From Atherix ibis (Eukaryota; Arthropoda; Insecta; Diptera; Athericidae), in the NCBI GenBank assembly GCA_958298945.1, contig OY282606.1, positions 93,689,696 to 93,753,695 of the forward strand: DNA of 64,000 bases, in the 5' to 3' direction. The notes under the pieces are model-generated. The model ran no database searches. It saw only the letters and a list, made by a program, of their open reading frames with translations, and was not told the DNA's origin. This document shows, piece after piece, positions 1 to 12,109 of the stretch; position 1 is the first letter of the stretch, and every line of letters begins with the position of its first letter. The translations under genes and the position numbers were made by a program.

Positions 1-1020
1 TCGATTAAAATTTAATTTTTATGCTAAATACAAATAAATATATTGTACAAAAAATATTCATAAATTTCCAAAAATTTTTACACAATCAATCACGATTGAA
101 CAAAAATTTCGGCCGCAATTTATAGGCTATCTAATAATTCAGGTAATCTTAATTTTCTAATTGACATTTTAAAATTCTAAGCTTTTGATAAGATCTTATT
201 AGATTAAATACGTCATATCAGACTACAAAAAAAACAAGGGCACTTAAAATTCAGTTTTGGGTTTAGTAAAATATCAAAATGTTTAAAATTATATTGACTT
301 AACACAAAAATATTTTCGAAAAACTACAATTCAATAAATTTTTGGAGCTTTAATTTCCCCTGCAATATTGCAATAGAAAATTCCTGAATATGGTTTTATT
401 TTAAGGATATTATTTAGAATTTTTGTTTATTTCTAAGCTTAGAGTTTTAAAAAAAAAATAAGAAAAAAACTATCGAAAAAATTTGCTATTTTTAAAACAA
501 TCGAAATAAATCCTTTTTTCTCTCTATACGTTTTCCAATTAATTTATTTGAAACTACGTTTCCAGTTAATTCAAGTTAACAAGAACTTTAAAAGTTGGGC
601 AACAAATTTTCCTAACCATAAGTTCACTTTTGACATATCAGCAAATATTTACAATTTGGGAAAACTCATCAAAACTTGCAAAACCGATCTGCCACCCAAT
701 GTGGGGCGAACATTGTAAAATGATGGGAAATAATTGAGTACAAAGAGAATGTATTGGGCACATACGAGTAAGGTTGGTAATAATACCAGGATTTGATAAA
801 TTTTTGTATATTCGAGAATGGGCTCCGTGGTGTTGATGGAAGTGTGCGTCTCCACGTGCTTGTAAAGCGAATATTTTAGTTATCATATAAAATAGGAAAA
901 TTGTACTGTAAAATGAATACTTAACATATTGGAAATGTTGAGTGCTGATTTGAGGCATTTGTGGGTTAAAGATTTTCTCTTAAATCCAATGGAACCAATA
1001 TCGATACGAGAATGTGACAA
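1..1020. other. AT-rich intergenic DNA
   Basis: No supported gene was found. Short overlapping reading frames on the minus strand around 640-960 have no recognisable motif, no signal peptide and no matching copy elsewhere in the window. Confidence 0.6.
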
Positions 1021-1850
1021 GCCAATTGAATTTTCGCGCTATTATATAAACAAAGCAAGTTTTTTTGATCTCTCACCTGATAATTTATTTAAAGAGTCAT
1101 TGACCTTTCACGTGATGCTAACAGCTGTCACGTGAGAAAAAAATCATGGACAAATCAAGTCATTGTTATTGTCAAACGTGAGAGCGTTCGATGACCTTGA
1201 ACTTCATCACATTTTTGGTGCGTATTCATTGTCACGTGACTCTTTTTGAAATCAGGATTTGCTATTGTAGCATTAAACAATTGTAGGAGCATTAATACCT
1301 ATACCATTAGCGGGTCACGTCAATCCATTGAATTTTCGCGCTATTATATAAACAAAGCAAGTTTTTTTGATCTCTCACCTGATAATTTATTTAAAGAGTC
1401 ATTGACTTTTTACGTAATGCTAACAGCTGTCACGTGAGAAAAAATCATGGACAAATCAAGTCATTGTTATTGTCAAACGTGAGATGGGTCGATGACCTTG
1501 AACTTTATGAAATTGTTGGTGCATATTCATTGTCACGTGACTCTTTTCGAAATCAGGGGATCCCATTGCAGCCTTAAAAAATTCTAGGAGCAATAATACT
1601 AATAACATTAGCTGGTCACGTCAACCCGTTGAATTTTCGCGCTATTATATAAACAAAGCAAGTTTTTTTTAATCTCTCACATGATAATATATTTAAAGAG
1701 TCATTGGCCTTTCACGTGATGCTAACAGCTGTCACGTGAAAAAAATCATGGACAAGTCAAGTCATTCTTATTGCCAAACGTGAACTTCATGAAATTTTTT
1801 GTGCGTATTTATTGTCAATTATTTATCTTTTGGAATCAGGATAGTCTTAG
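1021..1850. repeat. Tandem repeat, about 301-bp unit, three copies (last one partial)
   Basis: The block TTGAATTTTCGCGCTATTAT recurs at 1026, 1328 and 1629, giving periods of 302 and 301 bp. Each unit then carries TATATAAAC, a T-rich run, a core with AACAGCTGTCACGTGA, and a tail with TTGTCACGTGACTC in the first two units. The E-box palindrome CACGTG occurs about seven times over the array. Unit three is diverged and lacks the CACGTG in its tail. The small open frames in the units (near 929-1135 and 1246-1437) are simply the same repeat read twice and are not taken as genes. This could be a short satellite or a piece of a longer repeated regulatory unit. Confidence 0.85.
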
Positions 1851-2205
1851 CGCTTAATTAATTGGCCTTTGTACATACCATCACGTAAAAGATCAATAGT
1901 ATGCCTACCGTGTTTACTGTAGTGCATTAGTATCTTACACTGCAATCATTAATTTTATTATTAAGCTTAGATGTGAATTAATAAGTTTACTTATTTGATT
2001 TTTATTTGTGAGTTAGTTAGTCATTTTGATGTTGCTAATAGGAATAAGTATTTTAGAAAAGCTATTGTTAAATAAATAAATGGTTAAACAAAATCAAAAT
2101 TAAATATAAAAAGTGAATATTAAATTTAAAAAACCAAAATAATAATTGTTTCCTTTTTAATTAAAAATAACGACTGTTGGCAATACAATTGAGCAATCGT
2201 TATAT

Positions 2206-2218
2206 TGGCGACCCTGAC
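2206..2218 (+). other. Primer-binding-site-like motif of a gypsy-type LTR retrotransposon
   Basis: The motif TGGCGACCCTGAC closely resembles the TGGCGACCGTGAC primer-binding site used by many insect gypsy-like elements. The 350 bp upstream are LTR-like in character, with AATAAATAAA near 2070, and a gag relic lies 2.3 kb downstream on the same strand. No second LTR was found and the 5' LTR boundary could not be fixed, so this is a suggestive relic only. Confidence 0.35.
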
Positions 2219-2499
2219 GAAAAAGAATTCGTATTGTACTTTCACACTTGTCATTTTATGTACTGAGACAATTATCAAAAATTATATTAAGTAAAAGTTT
2301 TTAAATTTAAAAAAAAAAAAAACATTTATTTCCAAAAAAAAAAATTAATTTTTAAAAATTTATAAGAAAAAAAGGTTTACAAAAAAAATTGGTGTTTGAA
2401 TCTGTGGTATACTCGTAATTTGGAATATAAATAAAAAAAAACATCAACGGCAGCAGTGAAAACATCGACAGCAGCAGCGAAAACACCAATTAGAGCAGC

Positions 2500-2564
2500 A
2501 ACAAATAGGGCTAAAAATTTGAGTAACAATAAAGCATCAAGAAATAACAAATAGGGCTAAAAAT
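2500..2564. repeat. Direct repeat, 19 bp twice, next to an AGC-rich stretch
   Basis: AACAAATAGGGCTAAAAAT occurs at 2500-2518 and again at 2546-2564. The preceding 2440-2500 holds repeated GCAGCAG/GAAAACA blocks. It may be untranslated leader of the relic LTR element suggested at 2206, but nothing proves it. Confidence 0.55.
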
Positions 2565-4520
2565 GTTAAACTTTTAAAATAATAAAAAAGAATTAAAATT
2601 AAATAATATCAATGATAAAATAACTAAATAAATAAAGAACAACATATTCTCTACTTAATTATAAGATAAATTCTAAAAGAATTAGTTAAATTCGATATAA
2701 ATTAAAATTAATATTTTTAATTGCTGATCCTTTTGTAGTAAAATATATATTGAAATTTTTAATAAGAAAATTAATTATTACGCGGATCTTGTCATTCACT
2801 AATGATTATCTCTTTTAATTATTTTCGGTATGCTGATGGGTTACTGCCATTTTTTTATTCACGTCGAATGGTTTCTGTTACTCGTATTTTGGGCAAAAAA
2901 TTTGTATTTCTTTGGTAATTTACTTTAAAGATGAATACTAAAACCGTATATGTACACATACACTATTTATGTGGCACAATTATTGCAGAAGCGGCGAGAA
3001 CTCGTACTTCTTATATACTTTTGTGTAGATTTTTTTATGTAGACATGATACCCACTGCCATCTAGTTTTCGTAATAGAAATTTATTGATTTGCAAAAGCA
3101 TAATTTATATTCATTTTAATTCACTTATTGAAAACAAAAATACAATTTAAACACAACGATAGGCAATTTTTATTTTTTGTACAATCTTTTGATACGAAAT
3201 GGAATTCTATTTTAGGTTTATTATTCATATCGTAAATATCAATCAAATATAAAGTGCCTCAATTTTGTAGACTTTTGGAGAGTTTTAAAACGCACCATTC
3301 CCTATGAAAGTGGTAAGATACCAATATGCTTAGGTGCTCTTGTCATTTTTCAAGTGGTTATTTTGGCACATCATAAAGTATTTACGAAAAAGTAAGTATT
3401 TACATAAATAGTTTTATTGTTTACGTCTATGATATTTAATAGGAAGTTTTTATTTCACAAAATGAAGTGTTTTGTCAAGAATTACTTTTTATTCAACGAA
3501 ATGAGGAAATCGGGAATTTCTTTCTTTTGGTAAGTTGATATCTTCACTTTTAGTGCAGAAAATAACAAAAATTTAGTTTGTTTTTTTGCCCAAAAAGTGA
3601 TTAAAAATTGAAAAGTTCGGTATTCAATAAATATAAACAAATGTGATGTTGACAGTTCAATGTTTACCAGAAAATAGTTCAGTGCCGTCGTACGTAAAGT
3701 ATGTGTAAGAAAATTTAAGGGAACGAATTTTTCAGTCTGTTTTCCATTGTGGTTTTCATTATGTTAAAATAAATAAAGTATGTTCGGTAGGCTTATTATT
3801 TAAATAAATTTGTTTGCATTTGTGCTCTCGTTTGCTCAATTAGACCATATTATAATGCATTTACTAAATATAATTGTTTTCAATTTTTTTTTAAATATTA
3901 GTTATTAATTATTTAACTACAATTTTCGTTTACAAATACACATTGTATATTTAACATTAAAATTAATATTTACAAAGTAACGGTGTGGTTTTATTTCAAC
4001 ATAAACATAATATCACATTCTCTCATTTAATTCATTTTACATTTTTGGAATGGATTTTTATTTGTGCACATAATTGTTTTAATATAATCAGATAACTTGC
4101 AATTTATATTTCTAAATGCTCTTCAACTTTGTAATTCTGTTTTAATAAATAAAATGAAAATATAATAAATAAATAAATAATATTTTAAAATAGAATACTG
4201 TGTTTTATTGCAAATTTCCAAAACTAATTCCATCAAACAACAAAACACGAAATATTAAAAAATCTATTTGTTTACGCATTAAAATGACATCACATATGAA
4301 AATATTTAAATTTAAATATTTTAAAACTTTAAATATTTAAAATTTTAAACGAACCTCTTTAATCGCACTAGTGAAGTTTAAAATTGGCCCCCAATAATTT
4401 ACGCCGTTTCTGTTATTTCGCATGTGCGTGCGTTCTACGAATGTATTGCCAATTAAAATTGTGCCACAATTTTTGTGTAGAGGCCGATCCAGTTCTTCTA
4501 TAAGCTAAGGACGGACCAGC
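2565..4520. other. AT-rich intergenic DNA
   Basis: Nothing supported was seen beyond homopolymer runs and short AT repeats. No open frame has a recognisable motif. Confidence 0.5.
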
Positions 4521-4589
4521 CAACATATGACAGCACGCAAATTGTCAATGCTACTTTACAGAGGTTACCACCAGTTTTTTTGACCGAGT

Positions 4590-4904
4590 ATGCCAAAAAC
4601 TTGGTTTCTTCAAGTCGGAAAGTTATTCGCACTAAATATCGACATGCCATTTGCATCCTAACCTAGGAAGTTATTTGTAGCGTTAAAGATATAATAAAAA
4701 ATACTGGGAAGGAAAAACAAATATGACACACTTAAAAAGGTACTAATTTATCGCCGCACTCTTACTGAAGAGAAAAGATTACAACAGCTAATCCGCGACA
4801 CGGAAATGGGTGATAAATGTCGTTCTATCTTTTACAGAGATACGGAGATACTAATGGATTCTACACGAGATGTTAACCCATCTCTATTTAGGGAACTCTG
4901 TTAA
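4590..4904 (+). pseudogene. gag relic of a gypsy/Ty3-like LTR retrotransposon
   Basis: A frame from 4719 to the TAA at 4902-4904 reads KYDTLKKVLIYRRTLTEEKR followed by LQQLIRDTEMGDKCRSIF and NPSLFRELC. This matches the conserved capsid-region pattern of insect gypsy-like Gag proteins (KY..LK.ELI.RL...EE.R...LL...ELGDRKPSQ.LR, then LLR.LWLQRLP). A preceding piece, VKDIIKNTGKEKQ, lies in a different frame just upstream, so there is at least one frameshift. No protease, RT or integrase follows. Only about 100 residues of an original of several hundred remain. Family assignment is by remembered motif, not by search. Confidence 0.5.
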
Positions 4905-5588
4905 GGGATAGTAAAAAATATCATTAATATCCCAGATAAAATATGGGAGGTTTGGTAACGAGCGACCCAAATCCTGTAAATCCATCTGGAGATCTTCTTA
5001 GATTTAACCAGAGTTTTTGATAACTTTAGAGATCAATTTAATTTAGATTGGTTGATTCTAGAATTAGTTTCAGTGGTCAATGAGTAATATTTTATTTTAT
5101 CAACAAAGAAGTTATTAGAAATTAGAAGAATAAATTTTTTGAAGCAACCCGTTTGACTTGGGGAATGTGCTATTACAATGAGTGGAATATATTCTGTTTG
5201 AACAGACAAAGTTAGAAAACCGCTTTATTCGAGAATAACATATTCAACTTTGTGTAACAATGATATAATGAATATTTTAATTAAAAACGTTTGTGATGAT
5301 TTCTGTGTCAAACCACGAATAATGCACGTAAAAGAACTCAGTGAGGTGAGTTTGCAACTATATTCTCTGGAGCATTGCCAGAAACTATGTTGATTTCAAT
5401 GCAAAACTATACAATGCATGGATAATCTTCTATGTGGGAAAAATTTGTTAATTGTTTAATTAATTCCTTTATTTTGAATAATTTTACCCATTCATAATAT
5501 AAAGTTTTTATCTCCGAGTCTCAAGAGCATTCCGTACTGTTGCACATTCTGTGTTATCGCTAACATGCCACCAATCCTGATTTTAGCG
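4905..5588. other. Intergenic DNA without recognised features
   Basis: Slightly less AT-rich than its surroundings. No coding motif or repeat could be supported here. It may be further decayed retrotransposon sequence. Confidence 0.4.
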
Positions 5589-5985
5589 GATGAAAGAGCT
5601 TGAATATATAATCGACGACGGGATGGAGGAAAGAAATAAGACAGCATCGAGATGTGAGCGACACCTGTATTTATCGATTAAAAAAAGATGGACGCATCAT
5701 GTGATTCCTGATATAGCCACGTGGAAGGGAAGACGCCATTGCGAATATAATTGAATTTCTGACCGGGCATGGGTCCACAATCCGAGGATACACAATATGT
5801 CTTCTTCCACCGTTCACGCTTTAGAGGAGAAAGGAAGGAAGTGGAGAAACTAATCGATGGACAGCTGTCGCAGAATTGCAAACGATTACATCATAGGCAT
5901 GCTTGGGTGCGGTAGCTGAATATCCAACCCGAGTAATAAAAAAGCTCCTTCAGGAAGAAATAATGAGAAAATAGTAGCCTGTAGC
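5589..5985 (+). pseudogene. R1-like non-LTR retrotransposon, C-terminal RT relic, tandem copy 1
   Basis: The plus strand encodes ERHLYLSIKKRWTHHVIPDI then ATW, a match to the GRWTHRLIP motif in the C-terminal region of R1-clade retrotransposon proteins. After frame changes it reads FLTGHG and DTQYVFFHRSRFRGERKEVE, corresponding to the FLTGHG..R.YL motif and the final zinc-knuckle region (DT..HVFF.C.RF..ER). The expected cysteines of that knuckle are missing. It is 5'-truncated and frameshifted, and is followed at 5997 by a second copy of the same segment. Confidence 0.6.
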
Positions 5986-5996
5986 CTTCTTTCATC

Positions 5997-6371
5997 GGAT
6001 GAAAGCGCCTCAATATATAAACGACAGTGTCGAGATGGTAGCGACACCTGTATTTATCGATTAAAGAAAGATGGACGTATCATGTGATTCCTGACATAGC
6101 CACGTGGAACGGATGAGGCCATGGTTAATATAGTTCAATTTCTGACTGTACATAGGTGCCAATTGTGCGTGCACAATCCGAGGATACACAATATGTCTTC
6201 TTCCACCGTTCACGCTTTAGAGGAGAAAGGAAGGAAGTGGAGAACATAATCGATGGACAGCTTTCGCAGTATCTTAAATGATAACATAATAGGCAAGCTG
6301 GCTGAATATCCATTCCGAGTAATAAAGAAGCTCCGCCAGAAAGAAAGAATGAGAATAGAGTAGCCTGTATC
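5997..6371 (+). pseudogene. R1-like non-LTR retrotransposon, C-terminal RT relic, tandem copy 2
   Basis: This repeats the preceding segment with a period of 408 bp. The two share GGATGAAAG at the start, the CACCTGTATTTATCGATTAAA block, the CACAATCCGAGGATACACAA block and AGTAGCCTGTA at the end. It again encodes the DTQYVFFHRSRF-type ending. Small indels separate the copies, including an extra piece near 6150-6170. Two 3' ends in tandem suggest a duplication, or head-to-tail insertion of 5'-truncated copies. Confidence 0.6.
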
Positions 6372-6399
6372 ATAAATAGCAAAACATACTCGATTTCAG

Positions 6400-6720
6400 T
6401 CTACTGCCCATAAAGAAATACCTGATGCTGATCCCACGCACTGTAATATCTGACGGTAAAAAAAATTCCAGACACTGTAGGTATTTAGAAAATTTACCGC
6501 TCCCCACCTTTAATAAAGCAGAATCTGCCTCGTATTCTGGGACCATAAATGATTTTCCGGCAGGATCTTTCTGAATCTTACGCATTTAGTATCCAGCCAA
6601 CCGCTACCTATTGAGCTTGACTGAAGCCGCCAATGAACGAATGTGGTAGCGCAGTTGTCTATCCTCATATAGGGGGGGGGGGGGATTGTTCGCAGGATCC
6701 CCCTTTTAAGCGTAGGACCT
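6400..6720 (+). mobile_element. Probable 3' tail of the R1-like element, with a run of 13 G
   Basis: It follows directly after the R1-like coding relic. The block around 6540-6595 (TTTTCCGGCAGGATCTTT...TTTAGT) and the block CTCATATAGGGG...ATTGTTCGCAG at 6664-6695 have diverged counterparts at 41660-41708 and 41781-41811, and the spacing between the two blocks is nearly the same at both sites (about 73-74 bp). This makes it a repeated unit, best read as retrotransposon 3' untranslated sequence. The G13 run is at 6672-6684. Confidence 0.4.
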
Positions 6721-8920
6721 AAATTTGTTCCCCCACATTGTTATCGATTATCATCATTAGCCCCATATAGGAAAACGATTCAACGCTTTCGAAGTCACAG
6801 TCTCCAATGTTGGTCTTATCTTAAATGCCAACACTGGACTTTATATCGCTTTCGTTCATGTGTAACACGCACACAAATTTTTTGCCGCCGTGTCAATGTT
6901 AGTGAAAGGCTCCCATTCAGATCTTTCTTTCTGAACAACGCATAACATCGATACCGAACAATTTTATTCAAAATTTTATTTTTATAGATCATTTTATGTA
7001 AATTGTCAAACTAAAAATTCCTAAAAAATATTTTTATTTAAAAGCTTTCATTGAAATGATTAAGCGGACATTTTTTTTTTTAATATTTACTCTAATCGAT
7101 ATTTTAGAATTTATGTTTTCATTGAATAGTTAAATATTGTTTTTAAAAACTAGATAGAAAACTTAAAGAAGAAAAAAAAGCTCTTTGGACGGCATCGATA
7201 ATTATTGATTTGATTAATAATTCCGAAAGCAGACAATATTCATATGGAAAGTAGTATAAAACATAAAACACACTTCAATATGAATAATGAAATATTTCTT
7301 CAGATAAGATAATTATTGATAACGACTCACTGCCAATGCGGGTAAACATTGTTCACAATAACAGCTGTTATCCTTCTGGGGAATAGAACGAAGGGATTAT
7401 GGATATCACCCCAGTTAATATGAACCAATATTGATCAATAAAAGTTTATGACAACAACTCAAATGAGTTGCGATGGAAGGTAATGTTTGCACGAAAATAT
7501 ATCCTAAAATTATTGATAAGCCTTGTTGGCTCTTTTCTTATTCATTTAATTATTGATTAGTTACATTGAAGTGTAATATTTACTTCTAATTGAAATATAG
7601 TGTATATTTTTTTTCTAATGAAATTTATTCATACGAAAAGAATATGTTTGAAAAAAATATGTAATTGAAATTGATATTATGTTTAGGAAACTTTTTTCTG
7701 GCTTAATAAATGTATCCTTTTTTTAAAAAAAAAATTCTTATAGTAACTGATACTCAATAAATGTGTTTGTCCCACAAAAAATACGAAACAATTTTTTAGA
7801 CAATGTAACTATAAAAGGAGCAAAATCATCTCATTGAAATTTATTTGAAACAGGACCTCTCCTTATGGGACATCAACTGTACCACTCCTCATATAATAGA
7901 ATAGCAGTTTCCACTTCTCTTCATAGGACAACGGGATGACTTATTTTCGTTTACTTTAAGTCAGGGAATATTATTTTAAGGGCAACTACAATGGTTTGAA
8001 TGTCCTTTTCGACACATTCTAGCATGGATGCAGTTTAATAATCGATGTTGTGTTATACATTTTAGAAAAAAAATAATTTACAAAAAAAACAAAACAAAAA
8101 AACAAATTTGTAAAACGTTTTCCAAAACCATATGGCTTCTGGGAAAATTTATTATCTCAACCTGTTTATTATCGAATTTACTTTACAAAATAAGGTATTT
8201 TCTTTGTAAAAGCTTTTCAAAAGCTTCTACAATAAAATTTGTTTATATAAATTCATGGTAATTATTCAAAAATGGCCATTATTCCGATATTGTGATGAAA
8301 TTTTCTTTGACTAACTTTTATAATAAATTCATGAAAATCTATCTGCTCTATAATAAAAATGTTATATTTTTCCCATTATATATCAAAACACGTATGATAT
8401 TATGTTCGATATTCGTCAGCAATATTCTTGATGATACACCATTAAATCAGTAAGTTTTTCATAATATTTTTTCGAAATAGTCCAATAAATATGGAAATGA
8501 CTTTACTATATTGTAGAATTGAGAATAACAGAATACAAATGATAACAATTAAAAGGTAATGAAGGTGCGTTTATATATATATTGTATTGCGTCTAATATA
8601 TAGTCGTATTGTGTTCGAATCCAGTCAATGACATAGCCCCCAGGATGACCTTAAGTAGTTGCCAAATGAGCTGAGTTGGTGTGACGCTAAAAAAATTATA
8701 GTTCAATATAAAATTTTTCGAAATATGTAATTTAAAAAAAAAAAAACATTGATCATCATGGTCCGGTAACGCTCTGCATTAACCCTAATGCGAGCTCCCA
8801 GCCTCAATATTTACCCAGTAAAATCCACTTCACTGTTCTTCCAATATGCGGCGTAGCCATGGAACCATTGTGAAGCATAATGAATTCAAGCCTAATTATC
8901 CAATCAAGGCTGCGAGATGG
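6721..8920. other. AT-rich intergenic DNA
   Basis: No supported gene, RNA or mobile element was found. Short open frames here are AT-rich and motif-free. Confidence 0.5.
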
Positions 8921-8929
8921 CCTTTTCTT

Positions 8930-9370
8930 GCCTTTTGCTAATGACGAGGCTTCTTTATAGCGTATTCAGCTATCGCACTCCAACATGTGTTGTTTTTAAC
9001 TTCTGGAACAGGCGTTGATTGGCAATTTTCCCCACGTCTTTTCTTTATTCGTGGATATAATCCGCATCCTCAATTACGGGACGTCAACTGGGGCATGTAT
9101 CATCAACGATATCCTTAAAGCGATTTAGGTATGTTTCTGAACCATCCACGTCCTAAAACGAAATTGAGCCATATTGGATCTTCCTGTAGTTGATAAGGAC
9201 GCCATAGCTTCTAATAAAAAATAGGCACTGCGTAGAGTACTATATGAACTGATAACGATGGACAGGAGTAGACATGATCCTTGCTAAGTCATTAACCAGT
9301 CGACTTGCCTTTTGAGCATCGATTTGATTCAAACGTGAGTGCATCTATGATGAAATGGCAAACTGTGTAC
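8930..9370 (-). pseudogene. R1-like non-LTR retrotransposon, minus-strand RT relic
   Basis: Read on the minus strand, 9370-9274 gives HSRLNQIDAQKASRLVNDLA then RIM, like the KA.RLV.DLARIM segment of R1-clade proteins. Around 9170-9139 it gives LNFVLGRGWF, the L.QFLTGHG.FR.YL motif. Near 9065-9010 it gives a degraded knuckle region (IHE-KRRGE). The order is correct for one C-terminal half, but internal sequence is missing and frames change. At 9000-8950 the minus strand resembles the tail of the tandem copies at 5.6-6.4 kb (GGTAGCTGAATA-like block), linking all three relics. Confidence 0.5.
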
Positions 9371-12030
9371 TGAGCAAAAATCATTAGAAAATGTTGACAA
9401 ATAACAGCTAATTTGACATAAAGAACCCACAAAGAAAACCCATCCAATATTAGTAATAATTCAAAAAAAAAAACCATATTTATTCGTAAATTTGTTTATT
9501 AATACTATTCTTAAAATTTTATTGTATTAATTTTTTCCTATATCACAATCGGTTTTGTGCGGTTGCATACTTTTACGTGAAAAAATAATTTATAATTCAA
9601 TAAATTTTTAATAAAACACTTTAAAGTATAAATTAAAATATTTTCTTTCGATGGTATTTTATTACGAGTAGATTTCAATAAGTTTGATTTCAATTTAATG
9701 TCCTTACTGGATTGTTGAGCAAATATTTTCGATAAAAATATAATTTTTAATGTAAAAATTTGTAAGAATTCGAAGAAAATTTTCATTATTTCTTTTATCA
9801 GAAAGAAATTTTATTATTTCAATTAAAATTTAATTTTAAGTACAATACTTTTTAATAAGCATTAAAAATAATTGATTCCGAAAATTTCGATTATGCTAAT
9901 GATTATGGGCAATAGAATTTCCTTTAGCATTCAAATTTATGAACGTAATTTATTTTATTACCAGAATGAAAGCAGAATATAATAAATATATCCTTGTAAA
10001 TCCTTCAATTATAGCTTTTTATTTATATTAAATAATAATTCATTTTTAATATATTTGCTTTTAAAATAAGTCTTAGATCTTTGAGAAAATACTCAACGAT
10101 AGAGGGAGAGAGTTTCCAATTAAAACAAAAAAAAAAAGGTCAAATTATCGGCTTTTTATAGATCTTTCACTAAATTTTTCAGAATTTATAATTAAATATG
10201 AAAATATTTACTTTGATATTTTTTAAATGGGCGTAAATAAAAAAAACTGCAGGTTTTTTTTCGACTTTTCGAGCAGATGGAAACTTACATTATTTAATGT
10301 ATTGATTAATTGATTCGATTTTTTAAATATTTATTGGCTAAATTAAATCTAATGAAATTTTATTGTTTTTTATAAAAAAAAAAATTGCTCATCAAATGAG
10401 AATATATCGTCGATATCATCGATCCCAAAATAACTTCACACATTTCAACATATAAAATTGATTATTTATAGTTGGTCATCAATCTTTTTTACGAAAATTT
10501 ATAGAAACATCAAGAATAAAATGATCAAAGTTGAAATTAAGTTAAAAAATTATCCAATATTTCTTATAAAAATCAATTGAATGAACAAATTTTTTTCATA
10601 GAATAAAAGCGAAAAAAGAAATTTTTAAATTTAAACTATTATATTCAATTTATTCTAACAATTTTCTCTACCAACTTTTTATTTATTCTGACTATTAAAT
10701 ATTCAATATTGAAAAAAAAATCCTTAAATTTTTTTTATTTTCAACTTAAAAATATAGAAACGAATTAAAACTTGACATTCGGTTCAATACAGTAATCGAC
10801 GAAATGTTCACACTAAATTCTGATTTGCCTTTTCTTTTATAAATTCAAAAATCATAACTTAACAACCTCATAACCTAACGTAGGGGATGCTATACAATCT
10901 AATAGGGGGAGCCAATTTATTTAAGATAACAATAAAGTGTGTCAGTAACTTTGGTGCTTCTGTGTTTACTACGAAAAGTAAACAAAATACAAATATTCGT
11001 TTTTGTTTGGAGATCGAGTAAAAAAATATCGATTTTTCATACTAAGCTGAACACAATAGTTGTCTTGTTCCATTTTACAAAATCTACTATGATACTATTG
11101 AATATATTGACTGGAGGGTTGGTTACCTGTCTGTTTAGGTGGATGAGAGTTTACTAAAATTTTTCAAGATAATTCAGTATATTTTTTTTCACAAAATTCA
11201 ATTGAGAATACCTCAGCCATTGACGAAATTGAATTTAATTTGAACAAAGTTGGAAACTCTGCTCAATATCAAATGCAGCCCTTTGTAATTGTGGATTCCT
11301 TATATTGTAATTAAAAATTTCATAACAAAAACAGTTTCTTCCAATATAATTTATTTTTCTATAATTTATAATTTTTTCCATAAATAACTTTGACGTCCAA
11401 CTTGGATAATACCCAAATTTAATACTAAATAATACAAAGTTTTAAACTGAATAAAAATATTTGCTCATAAAGCATACGTCAGACGCATACATAAGCATTC
11501 CCTTAAGGCACATAAACTAATGACGTAATCCTAACCTATGTTTATGAAGTTTGATTGAAAATTTTGCACATATTCGAAATAATGATTTTTTGTTTTCGAT
11601 AATATACGAACTTTGTCGATAGTACATAAAACAAATTTCACAAAATAGATACTACAAGTATCTCTACAATGTCGTATTTATAGAGAAGATTTTACACATG
11701 GGAGAACTTATCAAATTGAAATTGTTTTTTAAATTTTCATTAGAAACAATTTTAAGATAATTTTAACTTTAATGGATTGGAAACTTTTCGTGCATAAATT
11801 TATTTTTTGTTGGTTGTTTTCAAAATTTTTCTCTTAAAAAAAAATTATTTTTTTTGGAAAAGAATTTGGAAACTTAAAGATCTGATAGAAAATTTTATTT
11901 ATACGACAATTTTGAAGTTATTCAAAAAAAAAAGTTTCCTGTTTTAAAAAAAATGTTATTGATAACTTTTTATGTACTTAGTACTGAGAAAAGAGTAAAA
12001 TTTTACTAGAAAATTTATTAATATACTAAG
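9371..12030. other. AT-rich intergenic DNA
   Basis: Long poly-A and poly-T-rich stretch. Small open frames at 9292-9477, 9538-9786 and 10939-11157 have no recognisable family features and are about the size expected by chance at this base composition. Confidence 0.5.
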
Positions 12031-12032
12031 TA

Positions 12033-12090
12033 TTGGGTTGTCCGGAAAGTAATTTCGTTTCATTATGGAATTACTTTCCGAACAACCCAT
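12033..12090. repeat. 58-bp palindrome of two facing mariner terminal repeats
   Basis: A left-type repeat (TTGGGTTGTCCGGAAAGTAA...) is followed after a short spacer by its reverse complement (...TTACTTTCCGAACAACCCAT). TA lies on both sides, at 12031-12032 and 12091-12092. It forms the 3' end of mariner A. A half copy of the same arrangement closes mariner I at 61737. Confidence 0.85.
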
Positions 12091-12109
12091 TAGTTTATTT
12101 ATTGGACTT

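Noticed and set aside
638..958. 106-residue minus-strand frame
   Set aside because: No motif, no homologous copy in the window, and the size is within chance for AT-rich DNA.
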